In this document: piece by piece, positions 24,180-36,304 of the stretch
Layout: each line of letters begins with the position of its first letter
Numbering within the stretch: position 1 is the first letter of the stretch
Assembly: GCA_027924585.1 (NCBI GenBank)
Contig: BSBM01000047.1
Span: 20,089,501 to 20,153,500 of the forward strand
DNA from: Larix kaempferi
Taxonomy: Eukaryota; Streptophyta; Pinopsida; Pinales; Pinaceae
DNA: 64,000 bases
Reading direction: 5' to 3'
The notes under the pieces: generated by a model
What the model saw: the letters and a program-made list of their open reading frames with translations, nothing else
What the model was told of the DNA's origin: nothing
Database searches by the model: none
Translations under genes and position numbers: made by a program

Positions 24180-25250
24180 ATGCAGCCAGTTGTTGATTGG
24201 CCTGTAGAGGAGGAGAGAGTGGTTGATCGACTTGTGGAATAGCAAAGGGTGGTCGATTGGACTACAAAGGAGGATAGGGTTGTTAGTTGGCTTGGTGGAG
24301 AGGAAATGGTGTTTTCTCAACTTGTGGAGGAGGAGAGGGTGGTCGATCGACCTGTGGAATAAGAGAGGGTGTTCAATTAGACTGCAGAGGAGGATAGGGT
24401 AGTCAATTGGCTTAGTGGAGAGGAAATAGTGTTTTCTCATCCCGTGGAGGAGGAGAGGGTAGTCAGTCAGCTTAGTGAGGAGGAGAGGGTGGTTGCTCAA
24501 CTTGTGTAGGAGAGGATGGAGAGGTAGGCGGAGGAGGTGGTGATGCGCACGATCCCTCCTCCTCTCAAGTATTCTCGCTTCACTGACAATATTATGCATA
24601 AAAAATTTCATATCATGGGGAAGCATTGCCCATATAGCTATGGGGTAAGGGTCCTTTGTGATTTATGAAACTCCTATAGGGCACACTCCTCACTGAGACA
24701 GCAATCCCGATAACTGATCTACTAGATCCTGATGGAATCTGCGATCTAGCCTACATCACAAGGTAGGTCTTTTTATATGAGGCATCTAGTCAACCTCAAC
24801 GATCTCCTCATCATGCTGGGGAGGCACCTTCCCAACATATGTGCCAATATCTACAAACTAATAAACAACAATACTTAGACAATTTGATTAAGAATTAGAC
24901 AATGTAAATAAAATGTTACAATAAATTGCATGTGTATTAAATAAGAAAAAAAATAAAACTAGCTTAATCAAAACATAACACTAATATTACCTCTATCATC
25001 TGGTGTCTCATTCTGGGTAAATTGGATGTACACATATTTGCTGGTCCATCCATGCATATGGATACTCCACAAGATCCTTGATATTATCATCCTCACTAAA
25101 AAGTATATGCGACACATCTAGACCATTCCTACACGGGAACTCTAGTTGGCCCCTCTTGGGCATGATCTGCCCCCCATGTGCATATGTGCATTAGTCCTCA
25201 ACCTAGGAGGGATGCAGTCAAATCACAATTTAGTGACCAAAAACCTTTCA
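24180..25250 (-). pseudogene. Decayed proline-rich repeat gene, family unknown
   Basis: On the minus strand an upstream block near 25150-25020 reads GLDVSHILFSEDDNIKDL and VEYPYAWMDQQICVHP, then an A+T-rich gap that looks like an intron. After that come DIGTYVGKVPPQHDEEIVEVD (near 24860-24800) and GPLPHSYMGNASP. The last part (24545-24190) is a proline-rich repeat whose best frame gives 10-residue units such as VDRPPSPPPQ, VEKTPFPLHQ and SNRPPFAIPQ. Stops and frame changes are frequent. I do not recognise the family. It could be a host gene remnant or an accessory gene of a DNA transposon; the CACTA transposase lies 6 kb away on the other strand, and no link is shown. Confidence 0.45.
24190..24545 (-). 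repeat. Higher-order minisatellite: 30-bp units in 120-bp repeats
   Basis: The 30-bp unit resembles gtggaggaggagagggtggt plus ten variable bases on the plus strand. Four unit types in a fixed order make a 120-bp higher unit: matching phrases start at 24201, 24321 and 24441, exactly 120 bp apart. Translated on the minus strand each 30-bp unit is a 10-residue proline-rich block. Both periods are multiples of three, which fits a once-coding repeat. Confidence 0.8.
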
Positions 25251-25377
25251 AAAAATAAACAAAATAACTCTTAACCAAATTGGCATCCATCCTCCCATCA
25301 AACATACAACAATAACAATCTAGAGAAAAGCCAAATAATCACAAATAAATGGCAAGACACCTAATCAATTTGGGACT

Positions 25378-25811
25378 TGTTAGGAGGTGAAGTCAATATC
25401 TAGATTTTGGCATTTTCTTGTATATTGGTACATGACTATCCCATTGTGTGATTTGTATAAGTCAGAATCACATAGGTGTCACAAAGGGGGGTCCTAGACC
25501 TGTTTAGGGATTTGGGGGCAGGACCCTCACATTCTAGGGGTTCAAGAGTGGAGACCCCGAGGTGAAAATTCATAGACACTTCTAGTGTATTTTGGTCCTT
25601 CTAGAACCCTCATATGTATTGTATAAAAGGAGAGTGACTCGTGGCATTGTATCACAAGAGAAAAAAGCATTGTAAGTATTTTTTCGGGTAATAATAAAAG
25701 ATTGAAGCGAGAATTGCCCCGTGGTTTTACATGTGTACATCATCATTTCTACATAAATCTTGTGCTATATTGTTATTGTTGTTTGCTTATGTTTTTATAA
25801 CTTTTCTAACA
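25378..25811 (+). repeat. 5' LTR of a Ty1/copia element
   Basis: The segment starts TGTTAG and ends CTAACA, a perfect 6-bp terminal inverted repeat. A TATAAAAG box is at 25622 and an AATAATAAA-type polyadenylation signal near 25689, in the right order for U3-R-U5. A degenerate initiator tRNA-Met site follows at 25814. No matching 3' LTR was found downstream. Confidence 0.78.
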
Positions 25812-25813
25812 TC

Positions 25814-25825
25814 TAGTATTGGAGG
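25814..25825 (+). promoter_or_regulatory. Degenerate primer binding site of the copia element
   Basis: tagtattggagg matches TGGTATCAGAGC at 8 of 12 positions, and the next bases (ttag) also fit the common copia context. It lies two bases after the LTR end, the normal spacing. Confidence 0.6.
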
Positions 25826-25873
25826 TTAGAAAAATCGCAGGGATAGGGTTTTCTATGAGTGGGAGTCGCAACA

Positions 25874-27590
25874 ATGACATGAGCTTTTACCAAGTTTGAT
25901 ATTGAGAAGTTTGATAGCAGGAATTTCACCATATGGAAGATGAAGGTGGAGGATTTACTAGTTCAAAATGACCAAGCCCTAGATTTAAAAGGGGTTGCAG
26001 AAAAAATGAGTGGTAAGACATATGAGGAGTTGAAGTAGAAATTGATGAACATGAAAACGAAGTTTCTAATTAGCATCAAGAACAACAAGTTCAACAACCA
26101 CAACTCATAAGGTCTACACATCCCAAGAGACATCCAAAAATGTATTCTCCTGATTTTCATTCTTCTTTTGCTTTGTTGGCTGATGATGGTGAACCTAGTT
26201 CATTTCAGGAAGCTACATAATTTGAGAATGCAAATAAATGGAGGAAATCCATGGATGAAGAAATGTATACTACATAAAAATGAATCATGGGAACTTGTGG
26301 ATCTCCCACCAAGGAGAAAGTTTGTTAGAGGCAAGTGGGTGTATAAAGTAAAGAAGAACAATGATGGGTTGTTGGAACATTATAAAGCTTGCTTGAGGGA
26401 AAAAGGCTATGTGTAGAAGTAAACCATGAGTTTTAATGAAATATTCTCCCTAGTTGTGAAGCTGACTACTTTAAGGGTTTTACCTGCACTTATAGCAACA
26501 CGTGATTTAGAGTTGGAGCAACTGGATGTAAAAATTATTTTTCCGCACAATAATCTCAAGGAATAAATTTGTATGGATCAACTTGAGGGATGTAAATAAA
26601 GAGGTAAAGAGCATTTGGTTTGAATACTCAATAAATATTTGTATGGATTGAAACAGACACCAAGGATGTGGTACAAAAAATTTGACACCTCCATGAAGAG
26701 CCAATGTTTTAGTAGAATTGGAGTTGACCATTGTGCATACTATAAGAGGTTTGGTGATGATAGTTTTATTATATTGATGTTGTATATTGATGATATGTTG
26801 GTTGTTGGCCCCAACATGAAGAAAATCATTGACCTTAGGGATCAATTGGCTAGGACATTTAAAATGAAGTATTTAGGAGCAACAAATCAATTTTAAGGGA
26901 TGAAGATATGAAGGGACATAATAGTTAAGAAGATCCAGTTAAGTAAAAAGTCAAGAAAAGATTATGCAACACTTCAATATGCAGAATGCAAAACTAGTTA
27001 GCACCCCAATTCCTACACAATTCAAGTCGTCTTCTGAATGTCATCCTAACATAGAGGTAGAGAATACAAGCATGTCTCGCATACCATGTTCATCAATAGT
27101 GGGAACCTTGATGTTCAACATGGTGAGCACCATACCATATATTTCCTAGGTATTGGGAATTGTTAGCATGTTGATGGTGAATCCTGGTAAAGAGCATTTG
27201 AATGATGTGAAGTGGATACTCAAACATTTAAAGGGCACTTTAGATGCTATTATTTGCTACATATCAACAAATTACAAATAAAATGTTTTTCATATTTTGA
27301 TTTTGGTGGAGACAGATATGGATGAAAGTCTACTACATGATATACATTCGCTCTTGTTGGTGGAGTTGTAAGTAGGGCATCTAAGGCGCAGACAATGGTG
27401 TACTTATCAACCATTGAAGAAAAATATATGGCAGCATTTGAGGCCCGTAAAGAGACAAAATGGCTAGATCAACTAAAGGATGAATTCAAGATGATGCAGG
27501 AGAAGATCACTTTGCATTGTGAAAGTTAAAGTTCAATTCACTTAGTGAAGAATCTAACATTTCATGATTGCATGAAGCATACTGATATTT
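25874..27590 (+). pseudogene. Ty1/copia gag-pol remnant with large internal deletion
   Basis: A gag N-terminus (25874 to about 26037) reads FTKFDIEKFDSRNFTIWKMK, typical of copia gag. Soon after, the sequence is already in pol: the linker before RT (SPDFHSSFALLADDGEPSSF), then RT with WELVDLPP, GKWVYKVKKN, ALIATRDLELEQLDVK, YGLKQTPRMWYKKF and the catalytic MLYIDDMLVVG. RNase H pieces (RASKAQTMVYLSTIEEKYMA, KHTDI) end near 27590. The gag C-terminus, protease and integrase are absent, so about 3 kb is probably deleted. The 3' end joins repeat R abruptly and the 3' LTR is missing. Frameshifts and stops are common. Confidence 0.82.
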
Positions 27591-27711
27591 TGTGAATATA
27601 AGTAGAATAACAATATCACTTTCCAAATATTAACTGACATTCTTCCTAGCATATCTTATTTTAATGATTTTAAAGCAAACGAGATAATAATTTTAGTACA
27701 TAGCTTAGTTT
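27591..27711 (+). repeat. Repeat R, left part, ending in the L-3 target site
   Basis: The sequence from gtgaatataagtagaataac to agataataattttagtaca closely matches 43590-43700 and, less closely, 36412-36520 and 55990-56100. Its continuation is at 33977-34185, on the other side of LINE L-3. Together they form one interrupted repeat copy. Confidence 0.8.
27698..27711. repeat. Target-site duplication of L-3, 3' side
   Basis: acatagcttagttt here and acataacttagttt at 33977-33990 differ at one base. The uninterrupted R copy near 43690 has a single matching stretch, which confirms an insertion. Confidence 0.85.
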
Positions 27712-28263
27712 TTTTTTTCACAAAAACGATTAAATTATATTTAAAAAATTAAAATAGATCGTTAGCGACCCAATTAAAAAAAAATTCCAGTTTCAAATTA
27801 TTATTAGGGAAGAATTCTGCACTTCAAGAACCTACTTCTAGTACCTACGTTGTCTCAACCTTCTTGAGACAGGATTTTAGAGTACTCAATCTACTAAATC
27901 CGATTCTAAGAGAATTTCTAAGGAAGATATAAAGACTGTCTTGTTCATTCTTGCGCTCTGAACTCAAATGCAATTGTTCTTCTCTAATTTTCCTCTGGTC
28001 ACAAATCTTTGTTTTATCATCTAGCCTTTCCTATAGGTCCTTTATAATCTGTTAACATCCTTATTTTTTGAGTTATAATCCTTCTCGAATTGGTTTCTTT
28101 GCTAATCGCTCCTCTGGAACAGTGGACGGTTGTCCTCTGCAGTTGTTCCACGATTATTGAGCTAATGGTCCTCGTTTCAATAGATCATAACTTCTTTTAA
28201 GTTGTTCACGGCTTAAGGGATGGGGTGAGTCTTTACAGGACCTTTGTTGGTTTCCAATTTCTC

Positions 28264-31200
28264 CTAAATAATATTGCAGCCAATGTTGGCCAACCTGTCG
28301 ACTTCCTTATTGGATCCACGCAAAATGTGAAATATTTGATACTTTGAGAATTTTTTTAGAGTACTACGAATCCTTACAAGGATCCTATTTAGCTTAGTGT
28401 TACCGAAGTCTTCATTGGTGTTCAATTTATTTATCAATATTTGTGAATCTCCAAAGATCTGAACTTCATTATAGTCTTCACGCAGAGCCATCTGACAACC
28501 CTTTAAAATCACTAATGCTTCTGCCTGATTATTGGAACAAATGCCTAAACCCCAACTATATTTGAATTCATGTTTTCCTCCAGGAGAGAATATCACCCCC
28601 CCGACTCCTACGACTCTAGGATTACTTTTAGAAGCTCCATCAAAGAAAATTGTGGCTTTTTCTTGCATTTTCCGCCATTTTTTAAATTTCGTATCCGACA
28701 GTCTGAGAGACCAGGCTGGTTCTATTTCACGTCTTTTTCCGCTTTCCTCTCTTTTGTTGATGGTTGTATTTCCAATATAGTTCCTCTCTGTTGAAGTAAG
28801 GGTAGAGTCTAACTCTTTATCTTGATTTCTGATTGTTTCCAACAATTGAGCCTTCGCTTTTACGGCCAACTGTTCCGGGGAATGAATATGATTTTTAAAA
28901 AAATTGTTATTCTGAGCTAACCAAAGATTCCAGCATATGTATTTAGGTATTGATATTCATATGTTTTTCCACTTACGCTTAATTGTAAGGGAATTTGGAT
29001 AACTAATTTTCCAGGAAGAAAAAAGATCTACGATTGAGTTCTGGGTTGGTATGGGAATTTCCAGCTTTTGGAGGGAGATGGTCCGAACCGAAATCGCAAA
29101 TGGGAACTTCAAGAAGAGGTGTTCTATGTTTTCCTAACTTCTACAACAAAGTGGACATCTGTGCGGTCCTATAAAACCACCTTTTTCCATATTTTCACCG
29201 GTTAATATTTTCTTGTGCATTAGCAGCCAGATGAAAAAAAATATTTTTGGGATCCATAAGGGGTTCCAGATGAGCTTCCACAAAGAAGGAGAAAGTATAG
29301 GATTTTGAATTAATTGAATATCTTTGTATCCTAGGGCTACTGTGTATATTCCCGAGGTCCCCCATCCCCACTTACATTTCATATTCCTATGGAGAGGGTC
29401 CAGCCCGTTAAGCTTGTGGAGGAGTATTATCTTCTTATTTATCATTCTCTCTGGAGTTGCTGGCAGCGCCCAATCCAACCAGTTCCCTTTATCATCCAAG
29501 AAATATATTTGAGCCAGTGTAATGATACCCTTAGTAATGAACCATTCCCAAATTTCATTAAGAGAATCAATGCCACCGAGCGCTTGATTGTCCATAATTG
29601 TGTGCATCCATAGTTTTTTTTTCCCCATTTCTAGGCATATGATATAGCTTTTTTGGGAATTGAACGATATCTACTCTACAGAAATTCCAAATGGAAGTCC
29701 CTCTAGGGATATGCTCTATTTGAATATTGTGAATGGATCCCACTTTTAGATATTTTTTCCACAGTAATTTGTTGACCGGATGGGATCGGTCTGAGTAGAG
29801 TTTCCATACGATTTTTCCACCCAACCCTAGGTTAACTAGACAAGGATCTCTTACCTAGAGTCCTCCTTCCTTCAGGGGTCTTTTCACCGTATCCCAGCTG
29901 AATAAATGATATTTTTTTAATTTCCTTTCCCTCCTTTCCAGAGAGATTCTTTGATGAGGCATGAGATTTGATCCATTATATACTTTGGATCCATGAGAAT
30001 CGAGGATTGGTAGATAGGTAGAGACGATAGCACTGATTTTATCAAGATTAGTTTCCCTGCATTGTTGAGCCAATATCGCCCCCAGACATCGATTTTTGCT
30101 TTCAGCTTACTTATGATTTCATTCCATACCAAATTTTTGGAGGTTCCTTGGGTTAAAGGGAGACCAAGATATTTGATTTTTTCCCAAGTTGTTGAACCCT
30201 AGAACCCCATTAAGTGAGCTATTATGTGGATAGTTTGTTGATCTACATATCATTCACTTTTTCTACTGTTGACTAGAGCTCCCATGGCCTGGAAGTAACT
30301 CTGAATTATCTCTTTAAAGGCTTTTGCAATCTTTAATGAATCTCCTCCCAGGAATAGGGAATCATCAGCAAAGAGCGCATGATTAAGGGAGGGAATACCT
30401 TTATCTAGTCTTATCCCTGGAATTTTTCCTATGTATCTAGCAGCTTCTAACTTTCTACTCATTGGGTCCGCCATCAGAATGTACAGGAATGGGGATAGGG
30501 GACACCCTTGGAAAATTCCTCTCGAAGCCTGGAAGAAATTTGCTGGTCTTCTGTTAATTAAAGGAACAATCCATGGCTTGTAAATACAAGCTTTCACCAA
30601 GTTTATGAAGCTTTTACTGAAGCCCAATGCGGATAATACTTTGTACAAAAACGAGTGTTTAACTCGATCGAAAGCATTCGCCATATCAAGTTTTATAAGC
30701 ATTCCTTTTTTCTTTTCTGAGCTTGCTGAAGTGCATTGCTTCCTAAACAAGAATCACATTGTCAAGGATTTATCTTCCTTTTATGAATCCTCCTTGGTTG
30801 GGAGAGATTAATTTGCTGAGCAAAGGTTTGATCCTGCTAGCTAGAAGTTTGGAGATAATTTTGTAAGAGGCATTGCAAAGTGAAATTGGTCTATATATTT
30901 CAAAGGATCCTGGATTTATTTCTTTGGGTATCAAAGCAAGAAAAGTGGAGTTAGTATTACCTCCCATCTTGGATTTTTTATGAAATCCTTTGATCATGCG
31001 AAAGAGATCTTTTTTTATTATGGACCAGCATGCTCTGTAAAAGTGAATTGTAAAATCGTCCGAACTAAGGGATTTGTTTGGCTCCATATTCCAGATTACT
31101 TTTACAATCTCTTTTTCGGTGAAAGGCTTCAGGAGATTTAGATTGTCCAATGAGTTAATATTATTTGGGATGTGAGCGAGCAAATCCATTGAATTCTCCT

Positions 31201-32453
31201 TGTCTTGGTGATTGTCCTCCATATACAAATAGTGGAAGTGTGCTTCTGCTGCTTTTTTTTATTTTTTCCATACCTTTTACCACATCACCTTCTTCAGTAT
31301 TTATCTCCGATATGTGATTACAAATTTTCCTTGCTTTAGCTTGACGATGCAAATATGCAGTGTTACGATCGCCAACTTGTAACCAAAGACTGCGTGATTT
31401 CAGTCTCCATTTCTCTTCCTCAAGACGGAGAGTTATGAATACTTTCGCTTGAATTTCTTGTTCCTTAATCAATTATGAGGAGGTAATATCTTGATCTTCC
31501 ATATCCATCTGAAAGGAAGACAACTCCAGAACAACGTCCTTTCTATGAGCCGTGGATCCCTTATTCGCTTTCTTAATCCAGTTTTTCAAAGCCTGTTTTA
31601 TGTTCTTAAGCTTTTTCTCCCATACATAATTCGAGGATCCCGTGATGGGAATGTCCCATGCTTTGGTGACTTTCTCTACGAAACCTTCCTGCTTGATCCA
31701 TAGAGGATTGAACTTGAAGGGAATAGGTCCAATGTCTTCCTCGTTGTTCAGGTGAAGGAGGATAGGCTTGTGATCAGAGGTTAGGTTGGGTAAAATTTTT
31801 GAATGAATGAGTTTCTTTTCAAGAAGGATCGTGCTCTGAATTAAGAAGCGGTCAAGGCACGCTGCGATGTGATGTGATCCCGTTCTTTTGTTTGACCAAG
31901 TGTAATTCCCCCTCTTGGTATTTATGTCCATCAAATCCCATCGGTGCATCATATCTTCCACCAGGCGCAGCATCGAGTCTCTTCCATTATTTCCCCCTTT
32001 ATTTTCCTTTGGGTTCATAACTAGGTTAAGATCCCCAGCCAGAATGATATTCTGTGGTTTATAAATTTCCAGGAAATTTGATAAGGTGTCCCAACAATCT
32101 TTTTTTTCAGCATAGTTAACAGGGACATATAAATTAAATAAGGTGATAGTTAACTTACTTTGTATGTGGTAGATATCTGTATAGATCCAGTGCTGGGTAG
32201 CAAAGGAGCTTTCCAAATTGAATTTATCATCAAACCACAACATGGCTAGCCCGCCAGAGGATCCTCTGGCGCTAACCACCTTTCCATTATTCTTATTTTA
32301 TTTTGATCTACTCATAGCTAGAAGAGTTTCCTCTTCTATTTTGGTCTCTTGGAGCATTAGGATGTCTATTGCTTCAATTTTGAGGAGGTCTTTTACCGCA
32401 TCTGCTTTTGAAGGGTTCCCCAGTCCTCTACAATTCCAAGAGACTAGATTCAT
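28264..32453 (-). pseudogene. L-3 ORF2: endonuclease, RT, zf-RVT, RNase H
   Basis: ATG at 32453 opens MNLVSWNCRGLGNPSKADAV, with QETK near residue 37 and a single in-frame TAA at codon 52. The endonuclease continues to about 31473 with AGDLNLVMNP and SDHKPILL. RT fingers are at 31228-30770 (FLALIPKE, RPISLCN, SPNQGGFIKGR). The palm at 30750-30250 has IKLDMANAFDRV, FQGCPLSPFLY and the catalytic FADDSLF. The zf-RVT domain is at 29628-29134 (CPLC present). RNase H at 28690-28264 keeps FFDGASKSNP, NNQAEAL, FGDSQ and EVDRLAN, so all four acidic residues are there. It occupies three frames, so at least two frameshifts have occurred. Confidence 0.9.
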
Positions 32454-33727
32454 TAATTACTATTTGTTGGTGGTGGACCGCCTTTAGGGGTACTATATCT
32501 GGTATTTCTCCCATAGGCCATATCCATGGTTCCATGGATTCCTTGCATCTTGTGTTTTTTAACTTCCTCTTCTCTTATTTCTTTGTTGGATTTCCTCTTA
32601 TCTTTCTTTGAGGATCTCTCCGAGAAGTCTTCCTCCGGGGAGGAAACCACCTATGAAGGTTTTCTTTTTTTCATTTCAATATATGAAGAGAAGAAGTTAC
32701 CTCTTTCTGTGGGGTCAGTTGTTTTTCCTCGCCTTCTTCTTGTAGCTCTCCCTCTTCCTTTTCTTCATTTGCCACCTGTTTGTCCGGAGTGCTAAGGATT
32801 TTGAAATGATTTAGTGATGCTTATTCCCTATGTTTAAGATTTTCCAAATTTTCTTTCTCTATTGTATGATTCATTGTACCATTAAGATTTTCTTTCTCTT
32901 TTGACCTAGAAGTAGGTTTTGTCATGGCCTGCCTCTTAATTTGTTTCCACTGTTCTCCTTTCAATTTTTCTGATTCTTCCTCATTTTTTTTTTATAGTGG
33001 CCGTATTCTGGGCAGTGTCTTCACTTGAAGAGAATCTATTTGTAGTCGAGCTCCTGGACGTGGGACCAAGCTATAACAATTAAGTTTATTGCTTTCGGAA
33101 GTCCTATTTCTAGATCTACTTCCACAGATATCTGCGCGTAGGTGTATTGGTCTTTTTTTTTCCGTCTTGTCTATATATCTCCCCAATGTATTCCCTATGG
33201 CCTCTAGGGATTCCAGATTCCAGCAATGTAATGGTAGATGGGGTAGCCTGACCCATACATGAACCGCCGAAGGAATGTCTTGAGTAGGATCGAAATCAGG
33301 GGTCCATTTATTCAAATATAGGCCTTGTGGTCCCATGAAGTAGGGCTCATTACGGAAGATAAGATCCCTGTCCGCAACACTTTTGAAAACGAATACAAAG
33401 TATCCTTTGCCTACTAGATAGCTCTTGATATCGTCTTCAGTGAGGGGTTTCTAGTTCCGTTGCACCCAAGCATCTATGGATTTTGGGGATGGCCATAACC
33501 CATTAAATTGACCTATCAGGGCCCTCTCCGAAAGATTTGGGGTAGTTCTACAAGGCATTTCTGCCAGAAGAGCCACGGTAGGGATCCTTACAAGTTTTTT
33601 TGATGAATTTGTGTTGTGAGGACGAAACATTGCACTTCCCTTGAGCAACAATCAGTTTTTTAAAAGCAGTAATCTTTGGAGGGGTTTGTGAAGGAGGAGG
33701 ATCTGATCCTCCCCCCCTGAAACCATG
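32453..33727 (-). pseudogene. L-3 ORF1: DUF4283-like protein
   Basis: ATG at about 33727 begins a serine-rich N-terminus. IPTVALLAEMP and LSERALIGQFNG follow at 33651-33451. The DUF4283-like core (33420-32992) has FFNEPYFMGPQGLYLNKW-like sequence and VRLPHLPLHCWNLESLEAIG. The C-terminal tail is very lysine- and glutamate-rich (SSKKDKRKSNKEIREEE) and ends PPPTNSN with TAA at 32455-32453, whose last base is the first base of the ORF2 ATG. No clear CCHC knuckle is left. Several stops and frame changes are present. Confidence 0.75.
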
Positions 33728-33976
33728 GTCGAAAGCCCTAAAGTCACTTCAAATCAAATCTGTTGCTGAGATGGTTCAAAACTGGTGATGCGCAATGTGA
33801 ACTCTGGGGTCCAAAAGAGCTCTAGGAATCAAAGATCTGCAGACGAAACCAATGCGATCTGCGATCCAGAAGGAGGGAAGTCGCTCGGGAGGAGCCCTAG
33901 CAAAGACACCAGAGCAATTTTGATTTTATTGTTGAAGGCAGTGCTCAGGTTAGAAAGAGTTTTTCTAGTTTAGGAA

Positions 33977-34190
33977 ACATAACTTAGTTTGTGAAGAAAG
34001 GTGGAAAGGTGACATTGAATAAATTATTGACAACAAATTGGTGCCAAAGTATTATTCTGGAATCAAATTTGCCATAAAAATGAAAGATTTTTTTTGCTTT
34101 TGCAATCTACACTCTAAACTATGTATTTGATGTATACATAATATGGCTTATCGACAACTGAAGAATGACTTCCTACAGATCCGAGACCTG
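33977..34190 (+). repeat. Repeat R, right part, beyond L-3
   Basis: It starts with the second target-site duplication (33977-33990) and continues with gtgaagaaaggtgg, attggtgccaaagtatta, tcaaatttgccata and ctacactctaaactatgta, all matching 43700-43880. The copy ends near aatatggcttatc. Confidence 0.82.
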
Positions 34191-35299
34191 CCCAACAAGC
34201 CTCGCTCCAAAAAATGAGCCTCCAACTATGAGATTTTGTGAGATTCTCACAGAGATCTAGAGACAAAGATAAACTTCACACTAAGTCTAACAGAGATCAA
34301 AAGATTTGAGCAGGAAAAATAGAGAAGAAATAATTGTGTTACAACACAAGAGAACGAAGAACAATTGGAAAAAATTCCATTACCACTATTATTTAGTAGA
34401 ATGTGTACATAAATAATACATCTCCAAAGGAGAAATTCATGAGCCTAAAGAGGTGGTTGGAATCCACACAAGTGGAAAGCTTAGTTTGCATTGGAACCAT
34501 CTCCCAATAAGGTCTAGTGGCCACCGATGATGAATGGCTAGTCAACTAAGGTGGATTGGCGCATGACTGAGTCATTGGGGCTAGAAATTAGTGAAGGAGA
34601 CTCCAAGGAGGCGCAATACTGACTTGTAGTGGTCAAAATAGGCACTCCTACACTCAATGGCAATGAAACTAGGTGTAACAGATAGTTAACTAGTCAATCA
34701 AGGGGACAAGGCGCCCTAAATCATGGAACTAACTATGCTAAATCCTAAAATCATGCATGAGGACGCCTTTGGACTTTAGTGATGTAACCAAGGTGCTCTA
34801 AGTGGATAAGAGGCATAATGATGACCAAAATTAAGCTCTAGGGAGCCTAAATTAAGAATTAGGTGCTAGGAGACTCAACTACCACTGCATGGAATGCATG
34901 CAAGATGCCTGCATTGCATTCATGCAGAACCAAGATGAGATGGTTAGAATATTCCAACACCAACAACCCACAAACAAGAGCCCCAAGAAGCTCTACCAGC
35001 CCAGTACCAATACCCTCGCAACCCCAGAAGGCCAAAAATGTTGGCTAGGGTTTGAAGAGTTATCTCCTCCTCCATCGTCCCCCTCTACAAAATGTTCACA
35101 ATAATTATTATTAATATTCATATGAAGAGTCATCGATGAATATGAAGAGTCATCTAGGGATCCAAGAAACATCTTAGAATATGAAACCAATGGTCACATC
35201 TAAATGTATTTGTATGTGTATCATCTTAATGAAATGTAATCTCACGCTTATCTCTGTTCAAAGCTTTCTAACACACCACAACTAATCCCTCGTCCATAG
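34191..35299. other. Unassigned stretch
   Basis: Low-complexity, A-rich sequence with gag-like short frames only (for example 34889-35104, glutamine- and proline-rich). No domain can be recognised. It could be an eroded LTR-element interior. Confidence 0.35.
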
Positions 35300-36144
35300 T
35301 GTTAGAAATGTAACTCAAGAGGTCCCACCATGATTTTGTAATGTTTACATGGTGGGAACCATTTGTTTAACTTTCCTAGGCTGTTTTATAATATAAAGGT
35401 GACTTTATATTTTTTAAATGACTTAAGTGAAAAGTTAAATTGTGGGCCCAAAATATTTTGTGAGCATTTAATATTCAAGTGTATTATTAAATGAGCATTT
35501 AATATGATCCTTTAGATATAATTGATCTCAAGCATTGATGAGTTAGTTGAGATTAATTAGTTAGGGTTTTGAGAAAAAGAAAAATATAAAAAGACATCTA
35601 GGGAAGGAGAGAAAACATTATTGAACTCACATTGTCATAAATTGAAGAGAAAGAGCAATTGATGCATTGAAGAAAGATAGAGCAAGAGCAGATTTCAAGC
35701 ATGGTTTCCAAGAGAGCAGCTTGTACAGCATGAGCATTGATTTATGGGCCATATTATCTTTTACATAGTTGAGAGGGCACATTTATTATTTATGAGTTGT
35801 ACAGTAAGTTCCAGCATGCAAACCGAGGATATTACAACCATTAATGAAGGCCATATAGTTTCAGATTGACTGCACGCATTTCGAGACAGATTTATGTGCA
35901 TTTGTTGCATATCTGGACAGTCCATACAATGTACGGAATTGACAAAAAGGGAGCAGTAACAGTTTGTATAGTTTCTAAATTTTATGCTGATCAAATGATG
36001 AGATAAGTATAGTTTGAATGATTGTAATTTGTACTTGAAATAATAAGAATTTCTCTATCTTTGGGTTGCCTCACAGTCTATGAGGATTTTCCCTGGCTTA
36101 AGCCTAATTTCCTGTGTCAACTACTTACAGTAGAATCTACTTGG
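35300..36144 (+). repeat. LTR-like segment, possible solo LTR
   Basis: The segment starts TGTTAGAAATG, has a TATA-like aatataaaaag near 35585, and ends near a tggttgatcag phrase that loosely recalls a primer site (36145). A 5-bp flanking duplication could not be matched, and the right end is uncertain. It could be a solo LTR or the 5' LTR of a lost copia element. Confidence 0.4.
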
Positions 36145-36304
36145 TTGATCAGTGCTTTCATTTCAGTTTCAATTTGATTCCACTTCATTAAATGCATGTG
36201 GTGTAGTTGGTTCATTAAATAGCTCAGTTGAATGCAAAGTCAAGTGTTTCAGCCAAGTGTTTGACAGAATGTCTCATTGAAGTTTTGCAATCTATCATAG
36301 AAAA

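Larger units (their letters stand above)
27712..33976 (-). mobile_element. LINE L-3, full length, with target-site duplication
   Basis: A minus-strand LINE of about 6.26 kb bounded by a 14-bp duplication. The minus-strand 3' end is TAATCGTTTTTGTG followed by a 9-base A-run. It carries a 5' leader (33976-33730), ORF1 (33727-32453) and ORF2 (32453-28264), then about 550 bp of 3' untranslated sequence. It inserted into a copy of repeat R. Both ORFs are decayed, but less than those of L-1. Confidence 0.92.

Noticed and set aside
24168-24626. Leucine/histidine-rich 152-codon minus-strand frame as the real protein
   Set aside because: It is a shifted reading of the 30-bp minisatellite. The proline-rich frame gives more sensible 10-residue units, and the surrounding exon-like pieces do not support the leucine-rich frame.
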